Shown here piece after piece: positions 40,013 through 49,200 of a stretch of DNA of 64,000 bases (position 1 is its first letter; each line of letters starts with the position of its first letter). Position numbers and translations under genes: made by a program. The notes beneath the pieces are model-generated. The model saw nothing but the letters and a program-made list of their open reading frames with translations. It did not search any database and was not told the DNA's origin. Source of the DNA: JAFGLZ01 sp964622545 (GTDB lineage Bacteria; Planctomycetota; Phycisphaerae; UBA1845; JAFGLZ01); assembly GCA_964622545.1 (NCBI GenBank), contig CAZUQM010000008.1, positions 124,001 to 188,000 on the forward strand, in the 5' to 3' direction.

Positions 40013-42311
40013 AATCCGGCATCGTGAACCGGAAGGTGAACAGCCACCAGTCCCTCTTCGGATCGAACTTGCCCTTGGCCCAGATCCACCGCGCGCCGCT
40101 CTTGAGAAACTCTCCCGGCGTGTGGTGGAACGGCCCGATGCCCAGCGGGCCGACGTCGATGACCTCCACGTCGCCGCCGGCCGCCGGCTTCGCGCCGAGC
40201 AAAACGTCGCGGGCGACGTTCTTGCCCACGCGGCAGACGGCGAAGTCCTTGGCGCTGGTGACCCACTGCTTGCCTCCGGCTCGGATCATCCCCATCAGCG
40301 CCGGCTTCTTGGCCGCGCTGCGGGCCTTGATCGCCACCACGTTCTCTTTCTGCTTCGAATACAGGTCGACCTGAGGCGCCTCGCTCCATCCGCCGTGACC
40401 GCTGACGCGCCGCCCGTTCAGGTACAGACTGCACTGACCGTCGATGGCGAACTCGAGCTCGACCCGCCGGCCAGGCTCGACCGGCGCAGCCGACTCCTTG
40501 GCCAACCTGTCAAACGCCTTGCCGTCGACCCGCTCCACATGGAACAGCCACCGCAGCCCACCCGGCGGTCGGGCGGCCATCGGCACCAGCGTGGCCCGCT
40601 GGGTCTTGCCCTCCTTGCCTCGCACGACGACCGGGATCCGACCGTCCTTCGGACGCTTGGCGGCCATCACGATATGGGGCACGGCGTCCGACGCCAGCAG
40701 CCCGTCGGCGAGCTGAGGCTCGGGCAGGCAGTACATGTCCGGGATAGAGAACACGCGAACCGGCTCGCCCTTCTTTGGCGCTTCGCCATAGGGGCCTTCC
40801 AGGTTGATCGCGTCGGGCAGGGCAACCTCGAGCGTCTGCTTGCCGCTCCACTCTCGCCGAACGTCAACCCACCCGCCGACGCCGTTCCAGTCGGCCCAAT
40901 TGCCCTTGCCCTGGCGCCGCTTGCCGTCGACCTGGATGCTGGTCGCGCCGAACGGCACACGGAGCAGGATCGGACACGTCGTCGGTTTGTCGGCCTGGAC
41001 CGTGACGGTCCACCTCGCCGGGGCCGTGCGCTCGGTCCTGACGGTTAGCGTCTCGCGACCGTCCTGCTTGTTGAACGTCGCCGACACCTCCGCCAGCCAC
41101 GTCACGAGCAGCTTGCCCTCGCGACGCACCACGCCCCAACGCGGCATCTCGGCCAACACCTGCGTGCCGTGCATCGCACAGCACCAGTACGACTCCGAGC
41201 CGCGGTTCTCCGCGCCCCCGTAGGGGTATCGCCGGTCGCCGTCCTTGAGCGTGATGAAGAAGCCGTGCCCGAAGCCGCCGTTGGTGAACTGCATCATGTG
41301 GATGTGATTGCGCAGACAGAACTCGGCCAGGTCGATATCTCCAGCGTTGCCCGTCGCCGGCCAGGACAGCAGGCTGACGCGAAGCCAGTCGGCCTCGCTG
41401 CACCCCTCGTCGCGGTTGTAGTTGCGGTTGAAGTACTCGGGCACGCCGCCGGGCGGCACGACGTACTCGTCCAGCACGCGGAGACGGCCCTCGAGGACGG
41501 GGTGCTTGAACTCGTGCGTGCCGAGAATCCGGTCGACGTCGACCATGCCCCGGTAGCTGATGAGTCGGCCGTGCGAGTGATGGCCCTTGAATTTCTGGTG
41601 CAGCAGCGACAGCCGCCCGATGAACCGCCCTTCCTCCACGTAGCGCCGGTCGCCGGAGACCTCGCCCAGGGCGGCCAGCCCGTCGATCATCGAGGGGTAG
41701 CACGTCGTGAACCCGGAGGCCTTGATGCCGCCCACGCCCTCGAAGTTCTCCTTCTTGCCGTAGTACTTGCGGGTCGAGATGACGTAGTCGCCGAGGCGTT
41801 TGGCCATCTCGAGCACGCGGGCGTCGGGTTTGTGCAGTTGTCGCTCGGCCAAGGCGAGCAGCAACCGACCGTTGCCCCACAGCAGGGCCATGTCGCGGAG
41901 TTGGTTGATCTCCTTGTCGAGGTTCTGCTCGACGCCAAAGTGGCCGTCCGGCTTCTGGTGTTTGGCAAAGCCCTGGATGAGCTCTTCGATGAAGGGGGTT
42001 TCTTGGCCGAGCGCTGCGTCGCAGGCGTTGAGCGCGCCGAGCATGCGGCCGGAGATGTCGCCGCTGTAGTTGGTGAAGCGTCGGTCATACTTGAACATCA
42101 CGTCGGACAGCACGAACTCGATGTCGTTCAGGGGCGTGGATCGGAGCCGGTCGTAGGCCCGTTCGATGCGCTTGCGAGTCTCTCCGTGGGGTGTGGTCTT
42201 GTCGGCGAAGGACAGCTTGAACGGCTTGGCCGGCTCGACGCGGTTCGGAGCGGCTAGCACTGTCGCGGCCATCACGGCCAGGGCCAGCGTGGAAAGGGTT
42301 CCTGTTGTCAT
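40011..42311 (-). CDS. Exported GH127-like Zn/Cys glycoside hydrolase (DUF1680 family)
   Basis: The ATG at 42311 with AAGGAGC upstream opens a signal peptide ending at V-L-A-A; 766 residues. The (alpha/alpha)6 barrel shows E302-x-C304 (D-E-G-C-S-E-A-D-W) and C377-C378 (S-Y-W-C-C-A-M-H-G). This is the same E-x-C...C-C layout as the zinc site and Cys nucleophile of GH127 beta-L-arabinofuranosidase HypBA1, with similar spacing (73 against 77 residues). C-terminal beta domains include a carbohydrate-binding-like segment (C-S-L-Y-L-N-G-R-R-V). It should remove L-arabinose-like furanosides, although related families act on other sugars. It precedes the acetylation operon on the same strand, separated by a repeat. 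Confidence 0.82.
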   Translation of the reverse strand: MTTGTLSTLALAVMAATVLAAPNRVEPAKPFKLSFADKTTPHGETRKRIERAYDRLRSTPLNDIEFVLSDVMFKYDRRFTNYSGDISGRMLGALNACDAALGQETPFIEELIQGFAKHQKPDGHFGVEQNLDKEINQLRDMALLWGNGRLLLALAERQLHKPDARVLEMAKRLGDYVISTRKYYGKKENFEGVGGIKASGFTTCYPSMIDGLAALGEVSGDRRYVEEGRFIGRLSLLHQKFKGHHSHGRLISYRGMVDVDRILGTHEFKHPVLEGRLRVLDEYVVPPGGVPEYFNRNYNRDEGCSEADWLRVSLLSWPATGNAGDIDLAEFCLRNHIHMMQFTNGGFGHGFFITLKDGDRRYPYGGAENRGSESYWCCAMHGTQVLAEMPRWGVVRREGKLLVTWLAEVSATFNKQDGRETLTVRTERTAPARWTVTVQADKPTTCPILLRVPFGATSIQVDGKRRQGKGNWADWNGVGGWVDVRREWSGKQTLEVALPDAINLEGPYGEAPKKGEPVRVFSIPDMYCLPEPQLADGLLASDAVPHIVMAAKRPKDGRIPVVVRGKEGKTQRATLVPMAARPPGGLRWLFHVERVDGKAFDRLAKESAAPVEPGRRVELEFAIDGQCSLYLNGRRVSGHGGWSEAPQVDLYSKQKENVVAIKARSAAKKPALMGMIRAGGKQWVTSAKDFAVCRVGKNVARDVLLGAKPAAGGDVEVIDVGPLGIGPFHHTPGEFLKSGARWIWAKGKFDPKRDWWLFTFRFTMPD

Positions 42312-42477
42312 CGTGATGCTCCTTGGCTGATGGTGCTGCATGGTCGGTCGCCATCTCGTGGCTCACCGTGAGACGACGTTAGTCGTCGCCATCAAACGAT
42401 ACCCTGCGGTTCTTCACGTGCCGCGCGCCACGGTGCTCAGTGATACCACTGGGCGGCGCCGGATGCAGCTTAACAGC

Positions 42478-42567
42478 AACGCTTCCTGACGGGCGCGTCT
42501 CCCTGAAAGAACGCTTCGTGACGGGCGCGTCTCCCTGAAAGAACGCTTCGTGACGGGCGCGTCTCCC
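42478..42567 (+). repeat. 32-bp tandem repeat, about 2.8 copies
   Basis: Units start at 42478, 42510 and 42542 (the last 26 bases long) and are nearly identical: AACGCTTCSTGACGGGCGCG then TCTCCCTGAAAG. The unit resembles the right arm of the dispersed palindrome (AACGCTCCTTCACAGTCGCG at 3031). There are no spacers between units, so it is not a CRISPR array. Likely a local expansion of one arm. Confidence 0.8.
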
Positions 42568-42600
42568 ATCAGAGCAGCGACCGTGAGGGAGCTGTGCTGT
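42568..42600 (+). repeat. Left arm of the palindromic element
   Basis: ATCAGAGCAGCGACCGTGAG, continuing GGAGCTGTGCTGT, matches 2981-3012 and, inverted, 23965-23996. Here it follows the tandem right-arm units, so arm order is swapped relative to copies 1 and 2. Confidence 0.7.
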
Positions 42601-42665
42601 ACATCCTCTCTCACGTCGGACTTCAGTTCACACGCGAGATCGCCGCATTACAGACGGTGAACCAT

Positions 42666-44498
42666 TCACTCCGGCGTGAACGACCCGTTGTAAACGTGAA
42701 CCGATCCGGCTCCTCGGACGCCGAGGTGGCCCGTTCGTGTGTTGTGGCGATCGCTTACGTACATCTCGCCCGTATCGGCCAGGATCGTCTTGCCGTCCAC
42801 CGTTCGAACACGGGCACGAACGCGGTCGGTCGTGCTGATGCCTTCCAAGACGTACCCAACGCGCGAAAGGGCCGGAATCGGCTTGGCGCTGGCCAACACC
42901 TTGTTGCCTTCACCGAGATTGATCAATCTGAGTGTGGCCATGCCGCCATCCATCGCAAGCGAGGCGGCGAACCCCTGCTCGCCGTCGGCGGAGACGTGGA
43001 AAAGAAGGTCAACCTGCCGGCAGGCATGACGGGACTTGACCGTGCATCGCCACGTGCCGTGAATCCCTTTGATGCTCGCGTTGATCGCCGTCGTAAGCTC
43101 CTCGCCCGAATGGCGCAGCTCAACACGAGTATGTGGATCTGTCCACTGCCACGTCGTTCGGTCGCCGGTCCAGCCGAGACCAAGCGATTGGGGTGAAGGC
43201 GTGCCCGTAGCGGAAGCATGAGCCTGACCGGTGGCTTGTTTGGCCGCACCCTGAAAGCCCCCGAACTCAGCCGGGCCCTTCCAGGTGTGGAAGCCCATCA
43301 TGCCCGTTCGGTCGGTCGCGGAGGCGTTGTACTTCTTCCACGGGCTCTCACTGATGACGGTCTTGCCGTCAGCGGCCAGCATGCGGGCGCGGACGTGTCC
43401 GGGCTTCGACTCGCCGACGAGCACGTACTCGGTGTCGTACTTCCACTTGCCCTGCGGGCCGGACCAGATGGCGCCTCGGTAGTTGGCCTTCGACAGATCG
43501 TAGAGGATCAGGCAGCCGTTGCCGTACGTCCCGCCAAGCCAGGCGAGGAAGCCGTTCTTGGCATCGGCCGAGGCCTGGAACGCGAGGCCCGCCCCACCGG
43601 CCGGGGGTGAGACCTTGACGCGACAGGACCATTGTCGATGCGAGCCGGTGATCTTCTTGTTCATCGCCCAGGCGCGGTCTGTGTTGGTCGGCTGGCGGAG
43701 CCACTCTTTCTTGCCGGTCTTCCATTGCCAGACCATCGGACCGACGATAGCCCATTCATCGCCCGGCACGATGCGACGCTTGTTGGGTGCGTCGGGGGTG
43801 ATCGCGGCCAGCGGCTCCGGTGCGATCGTCCAATCCCAGAACCGGCCGATGCCCTTGTCGGCCACAAGTCCCATCAGGCCCGGCTTGGCGGTCAGTTGCT
43901 TCGGCACCTCGACCCAGTCGCTCTGGCTGATCAGGCGCGTGCCCTCGACATCGAGGAGTTGGGCTCGGACGCGTCCGGCCTCGACGACGACCTCGACGAT
44001 GCACGGCTCGTAGTCCATCCACGGCGCGTACGCGTCTTGCCAGAGCGTCTTGCCGTCGGGTCCGCGTAGCGTGAGGCCTCGCATTTCGCCTGTACCGCCC
44101 ATGACGCATTCGAGCCCGCCGTTGCCGTCTTGATCGGCGAGCACGACGATGCCAGTGACCTTGGCGTTCGGACCGGGCTCGACCACGCATCGCCAGGCTC
44201 CGAGCTTGCCGCTGACGTCGGGGGAGACGATGCGACCGGCCGCCAAGGAGTCGCCCTGTTTGACCACCGAGCGTGAGGCGTATTCGCGCGCCCAGTTGCC
44301 GTCGATGACGATGGCGTCGTCGTCGCGGACCTCGCCGCAGGATACCGCCGCCGCGAACAACGGGATCAACAGAACGGGTACGGTGACGACTCCGTTGCGT
44401 GTTCGTTCTCTGATGGAATTCGCGTTCCCCACGGCTGAAGCCATGGGCCACCCAGGATGTGTTGCCTGTGCTCTGTGTAACGCTGTGATCGGTTTCAT
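42666..44498 (-). CDS. Exported protein with three LamG/3-keto-disaccharide-hydrolase-like domains
   Basis: Start ATG 44498 after CGGAGGAC gives 610 residues. A more upstream ATG (44549) would only add residues read through a repeat. The N-terminal ~35 residues before the hydrophobic segment (V-P-V-L-L-I-P-L-F-A-A-A-V-S-C) are encoded by a second copy of the same repeat. Three similar ~180-residue units each end in a G-L-M-G, G-M-M-G or G-H-L-G-V turn and contain V-R-A-(Q/R)-(L/M/V) plus D-G-K-T. They look like concanavalin-fold domains of the planctomycete LamG/DUF1080 type. No catalytic residues were identified; glycan binding is the safest guess. A lipoprotein anchor at the Cys is possible. 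Confidence 0.7.
   Translation of the reverse strand: MKPITALHRAQATHPGWPMASAVGNANSIRERTRNGVVTVPVLLIPLFAAAVSCGEVRDDDAIVIDGNWAREYASRSVVKQGDSLAAGRIVSPDVSGKLGAWRCVVEPGPNAKVTGIVVLADQDGNGGLECVMGGTGEMRGLTLRGPDGKTLWQDAYAPWMDYEPCIVEVVVEAGRVRAQLLDVEGTRLISQSDWVEVPKQLTAKPGLMGLVADKGIGRFWDWTIAPEPLAAITPDAPNKRRIVPGDEWAIVGPMVWQWKTGKKEWLRQPTNTDRAWAMNKKITGSHRQWSCRVKVSPPAGGAGLAFQASADAKNGFLAWLGGTYGNGCLILYDLSKANYRGAIWSGPQGKWKYDTEYVLVGESKPGHVRARMLAADGKTVISESPWKKYNASATDRTGMMGFHTWKGPAEFGGFQGAAKQATGQAHASATGTPSPQSLGLGWTGDRTTWQWTDPHTRVELRHSGEELTTAINASIKGIHGTWRCTVKSRHACRQVDLLFHVSADGEQGFAASLAMDGGMATLRLINLGEGNKVLASAKPIPALSRVGYVLEGISTTDRVRARVRTVDGKTILADTGEMYVSDRHNTRTGHLGVRGAGSVHVYNGSFTPE
44415..44454 (-). repeat. TTCA-loop hairpin repeat, copy c, inside a coding region
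   Basis: On the minus strand it reads GGTGGCCCATGGC-TTCA-GCC and on to GTGGGGAACGCGAATTCC. It lies downstream of the start codon of the 42666-44498 gene and is apparently translated (W-P-M-A-S-A-V-G-N-A-N-S). It is nearly identical to copy d 100 bp away. Confidence 0.75.
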
Positions 44499-44513
44499 CG
44501 TTGTCCTCCGATC

Positions 44514-44552
44514 GAATTCGCGTCCCCCACGGCTGAAGCCATGGGCCACCCG
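44514..44552 (-). repeat. TTCA-loop hairpin repeat, copy d
   Basis: Nearly identical to copy c and in the same orientation, directly upstream of the ribosome binding site of the 42666-44498 gene. The two copies bracket the start codon. Confidence 0.75.
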
Positions 44553-44566
44553 GCCACCCGGCCGAG

Positions 44567-44627
44567 CCGCACTGTCCTCAGTGCGGTCCTGCGTTTCCTG
44601 GCCGCGACCCCGCTGAGGACAGCGGGG
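44567..44627. repeat. Inverted pair of TCCT/AGGA-loop hairpins
   Basis: 44567-44586 is CCGCACTGTCCTCAGTGCGG (8-bp perfect stem, TCCT loop). 44608-44627 is CCCCGCTGAGGACAGCGGGG (8-bp perfect stem, AGGA loop). The second, read on the other strand, has the same CTG-TCCT-CAG core with a different, still fully paired, outer stem. They lie between the three-LamG gene and the oxidoreductase gene, both on the minus strand. No T-run follows. Confidence 0.7.
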
Positions 44628-44713
44628 TTCGGTTGTCTCGATCGCGCTTCACGACACCCAAGCGAACGATCACGGCCGAGGGCGGCCGTGCCACATGCCT
44701 CGTTCGAATCGGC

Positions 44714-45931
44714 CTAGGCCGGCTTAAACTGCGGCACCTTGAGCTGTTCGCCGCCCTTGAGGGCGGACTGGTGCGCGATGAGGCCTGGGACGGTCATGGC
44801 CAGGGCCTCGTAGATGTTCACAGTCGGCTCGCGATCTTCGACGAGCGCCGCGATGAACTCGTGGGTCAGGAACGTGTGCGAGCCTCCGTGGCCGCTCGAA
44901 TGTCGCATCGCTTTGGGCAGCATGTGATAGAAGTTCGGTAGCCTCGACCACGTCGGCGCGCCCTTGCCCTGGAGCCGGAACGGCTGGCCGCCGCTGCTGG
45001 GCATGTAATAGGTCATCTTCGTGCCGAACCATTGGGCTCGCTCGCCGTGGGCGGTGCCCTCCCAAAAGACGCCGCATCGGCACATGTGGCCTCGGTCGGT
45101 CTTCATCAGGGCCATGCACGAGCCGAAGGGGTTGTCGTAGACGTTCTTCTTCCAGGCCGGCTGGTCGGGGTCGGCCCAGCCCAGGCACGACACCTCGGTG
45201 AAGTGCTCGCCTGTCACACCCGTGAGCAGGCCCGTCGAGTGCGTTGGGTAGAACATCGGGGGCAGGCCATGACGCCAGGTCTTCTTGCCGTTGTACCACG
45301 ACAGGCCGTCGCGCTCAGCACCGATGCCGGGGTGGTAGTATTCGACTTCGCTGTAGAACAGGTCGCCGAACGCCCCGTCCTGATACAGCTTGCGGGCGGC
45401 GATGCAATGCTGCCGGTAGTAGCTGGTCTCGGCCATCATGTACTTCAGGCCGGTCTTTTCCTTGAGCTCCTTCATCTGGTAGGCGTCCTCGACGGTCAGG
45501 CACGCGGGCACGGCGCTGATGACGTGCTTGCCCGCGTTCAGGACCATCAAGACGTGCCGCGCGTGGTCGGGCGCGCCGGTGAAGACGGCCACGGCCTCGA
45601 TGTCCTTGTCGAGGATCAGCTTCTCCAGCGATTCGTAGCTCTTCTTGCAGCGATAGACCTTCATCAGACGCTCGCGACGGTCGGTCCGCAGGTCGCTGAC
45701 CGCGTGGACGACGCAGTTGGGGTCTTCGTGCCACTGGAAGCTGGCGCCGAAGCCACCGCCGACGATGCCGACCCGGATCTTGCGATCGCTCTTGAGTGGA
45801 TTGTCGGCGGCGGACTTCTCCGCCGCGTCGGTGCCCGACGCCGAGGCGAGTCCGCCGGCCAGCGCGCCGACGGCCGCGGTCCGCGGAACACGCTTCAAAA
45901 CCTGTCGCCGCGTGATGGAATCGTCTGTCAT
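44714..45931 (-). CDS. Tat-exported Gfo/Idh/MocA-family oxidoreductase
   Basis: Start ATG 45931 with AGGAGC upstream gives 405 residues; in-frame sequence further upstream is ignored. The N-terminus has a twin-arginine signal (T-R-R-Q-V-L-K-R) followed by a hydrophobic stretch. The Rossmann NAD(P) motif is V-G-I-V-G-G-G-F-G, then the family motif A-V-F-T-G-A-P-D-H, E-x-P variant V-P-A-C-L-T, and a C-terminal substrate domain. Tat export suggests it folds with its cofactor in the cytoplasm. Family members oxidise or epimerise sugars; the usual E-K-P lysine motif is replaced by A-V-P-A, an atypical feature. The substrate is unknown. It is the first gene of the long minus-strand run and diverges from the haem protein gene. 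Confidence 0.85.
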   Translation of the reverse strand: MTDDSITRRQVLKRVPRTAAVGALAGGLASASGTDAAEKSAADNPLKSDRKIRVGIVGGGFGASFQWHEDPNCVVHAVSDLRTDRRERLMKVYRCKKSYESLEKLILDKDIEAVAVFTGAPDHARHVLMVLNAGKHVISAVPACLTVEDAYQMKELKEKTGLKYMMAETSYYRQHCIAARKLYQDGAFGDLFYSEVEYYHPGIGAERDGLSWYNGKKTWRHGLPPMFYPTHSTGLLTGVTGEHFTEVSCLGWADPDQPAWKKNVYDNPFGSCMALMKTDRGHMCRCGVFWEGTAHGERAQWFGTKMTYYMPSSGGQPFRLQGKGAPTWSRLPNFYHMLPKAMRHSSGHGGSHTFLTHEFIAALVEDREPTVNIYEALAMTVPGLIAHQSALKGGEQLKVPQFKPA

Positions 45932-46260
45932 GGGGTAGCTCCTGTGGGATGTCCGTGGGTCTAGGGTCCCACAGCCTATCAGACCGGCGCGCGGTTGGGT
46001 ACTGCCCAGAGAATCGCCTTGGTGCCTGGCACGGCCACGCTGCCGTTCTCCGCCGCCCACAAAACCGGGTGGCGGGCCCATCGCATCACCCGTCCCGTCT
46101 TCGACCCTGAGGCCCAGACCCGAAGGGAGCATGTCGAGGGAGTGGTGGCCGGCGCGAATTCCGGGCCCCAGACGCTGCGCTGCCCATAGGCTCATGGCCG
46201 CCGATGCGTTACCATGGATGCACGCGGAAACGCCCAGGCCTGGTTCCGAGGGTGCCTGTT
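45932..46260. other. 329-bp divergent intergenic region
   Basis: It must contain the promoters of the divergent oxidoreductase and haem-protein genes. Diverged pieces of the TTCA-type repeat (46066-46092 with GGGTGGCGGGCCCATCGC, 46142-46169 with GTGGCCGGCGCGAATTCC) are present. No gene or clear -35/-10 pair was recognised. Confidence 0.4.
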
Positions 46261-49200
46261 ATGCCTATGCCTCTCCTGCGGTCTCTTCTTGCCGGTTTGG
46301 CCCTATGCAGTATGGCCCTGGCCGATCCGTCCCGGTCCACCGTCCGCTTCGACTTCGAGTCGGGCGACCTCCACGGCTGGCGGATCGTCGAGGGCGACTT
46401 CGGCGAACTCGTCTGCGACCGTGCCACGTTCCACAACCGACCGGAGCGACCCTACAACAAGCAGGGAAAGTACTACCTCACCACGCTCGAGACGCCCAAG
46501 CACCAATCCCACGACGCCTACACCGGCGTGGTCGAATCGCCGGTCTTCACGATCCGCGGCGAGACGGCCACCATGATCGTCGGCGGCGGCTCGCACAAGA
46601 CCACCTACGTCGCCCTTTGCACGGCCGACGGCAAGGAGGTGCGACGCGCCTGCGGCAAAAAGACCGAGACCATGCAGCCCGTGACGTGGGACGTGGCCGA
46701 GTTCGCGGGTCGCAAGCTGTTCCTCCGTGTGGTCGACCGGCACACGGGCGGCTGGGGTCACATCACGTTCGACGACTTCTCCGTCCCCGGCGAGATTGAT
46801 CCCGACGCCACCCGAATTCGGTGGGAGGTCGTGGAGCGCCGCCGCCTGGACGCCGAGCGGAAGCAGCTCACGGCCCGCCTCGACCTCGCCCGCCGGGCCG
46901 TCGACGACATGCGGGCGACGTTTGCGGAGCGGTTTGCCGATGCCGATGCGATCCTCCAATCGTTCGCCGACCTGCGCAGGCGCATCGCAGCGGTCGACCT
47001 GGCCGCACTCGATCCACTCCGCAGCGACGTGGACGCCGCGTGTCGCCGCGCCCTGCTGGCCAACCCGCTGGTCCGCCGGCACCCGATCGTCTTCGTCACC
47101 CGCCCTCAGTACAAGCCCGACCACCACGCCACGGCCACCATGTTCCAGAACGGCGAGATCAACACGGCCAGCTTCCAGGGCGGCGGCGCGATCAAGACGA
47201 TCGACCTCGACCAGACCGGCAAGGTCGAGACGCTGCTCAGCCTGCCCAAGGGCGTGGCGCGCGACCTGGAGGTCTCCTTCGACGGCGACAGGCTCCTCTT
47301 CAGCATGCGTCGCGATCGGTCCGACGACTATCACATCTGCGAGATGACGCTGGCCGATCGAGAGGTCCGACAGCTCACGACCGGTTCGCAGCTGGCCGAC
47401 ATCGACCCGATGTACCTGCCGGACGGACGGATCCTCTTCGCCTCGACCCGCGAGCCGAAGCTCTGCCAGTGCAACCGGCACATCATGGCCAACCTGTTCC
47501 GCATGAACGGCGACGGCAGCGGCCTGCACCAGATCGGCCGCAACACGCTCTTCGAGGGCCACCCCGCGCTGATGCCCGACGGCACCGTCCTCTACGACCG
47601 CTGGGAATACGTCGACAAGCACTTCGGCCCGGCGTTCGGGTTGTGGACGGTCAACCCCGACGGCACGAACCATGCCATCTTCTACGGCAACAACGCCTGG
47701 TCACCCGGGGCGATCATGGACGCCCGTCCCGTACCCGGAACGCACCTCTTCGTGGCGACCTTCGGTTCATGCCACGATCGACCGTGGGGCGCGATCGCCC
47801 TGGTCGACCGCACCAAGGGGCTCGACGGCCTGGCGCCCGTGCAACGGAGCTGGCCCACCGATATCGCCGACCTGCTCAGCAACGACCGCAACTACCCGAA
47901 CACGGGTCGACGCGGCCACCCGGCCGGCTGGCAGATCGATACCTTTCGTAGGCTCAAGACGAAGTACGAGGACCCGTTTCCGCTCTCCGAGACGTACTTC
48001 CTGTGCAGCCGCATGGTTTGCGGTGAGCAGATGGGCCTCTTCCTCATCGACGTCTTCGGCAACGAGACCCTCATCCACACCGAGCAGCCCGGCTGCTTCG
48101 ACCCGATGCCGCTGTGCCCGAGGCGGCGGCCGCCCGTCGTGCCCGATCGCAAGCACCTCGAGCGTCGCGACGGCAGCTTCTACGTCGTCGACGTCTACAC
48201 CGGCACCGGCATGGAACGCGTTCCGCGCGGCACGATCCAATGGCTCCGCGTGGTCGAGGCCCCGCCCAAGCTCTTCTGGACGCACACCCTCTGGAACATC
48301 GACGCCACCCAGGCGCCGGCCATGAACTACAACTGCACCAGCAACAAGCAGATCCTCGGCAAGGTGCCCGTCGAACCCGACGGCTCGGCCTACTTCGACG
48401 TGCCCGCCGACAAGTTCGTCTTCTTCCAACTGCTCGACAAGGACGACCGCATGGTCCAGAGCATGCGGAGCGGCACAATGGTCCAGCCCGGCGAGCGGCT
48501 CGGCTGCGTGGGCTGCCACGAGAACCGTCTGACGACCACGCCGCCGGATCGTGCGCCCCTGGCGATGCGGCGCGCGCCGAGCCGGATCGAGCCCTGGTAC
48601 GGTCCGCCCAGGGTGTTCAACTACCTGACCGAGGTCCAGCCCGTCTTCGACAAGCACTGCGTGCGATGTCACGACTTCGATAAGCCCGCCGGCAAGAAGC
48701 TCAACCTCGCCGGCGATCAGGGGCTGGTCTTCAACACGTCGTACGTCGAGCTGCGCAGTAAGTCGGCCGTGCGATGGTTCCCCGATCCGCCGGGGGCCGA
48801 GAAGCTCCTCGTCAAGGCCGTCGACGACGGACCGCCCGAGGCCTTGCCGCCGTATGCGTGGGGATCGCACCGCAGCCGGCTCGTCGACGTGATCATGAAG
48901 CCGCACCACGACGTCAAGCTCGCTAAGGAAGCGCGCGACCGCATCATCGCCTGGATCGACATGAACGCCCCCTACTATGGCAGCTATGCCAGCGCCTATC
49001 GCGACAACCCGTTCGGTCGGTCGCCCCTGAGCAACGACGACCTGAAGCGGCTCCGGCAACTGACAGGCGTCAAGGTCGGCGACCAGGCCGCCGAGATGAA
49101 GACGTCCACAGTCTGTTTCGATCGTCCCGAAAAGAGCCCGTGCCTCGACGGTCTGCGAGACAAGGACCCCAAGCGATATGCCAGGGCGTTGGCGATCATT

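Larger units (their letters stand above)
42312..42665. other. 354-bp intergenic stretch carrying tandem and palindromic repeats
   Basis: Both flanking genes are on the minus strand, so this holds the 3' end of one and the leader of the next. Besides the 32-bp tandem array (42478-42567) and the element arm (42568-42600) no gene or RNA is recognised. Confidence 0.6.

Noticed and set aside
42478..42567. CRISPR array
   Set aside because: Repeat units are directly adjacent with a 32-bp period and no unique spacers; no cas genes are in the window.
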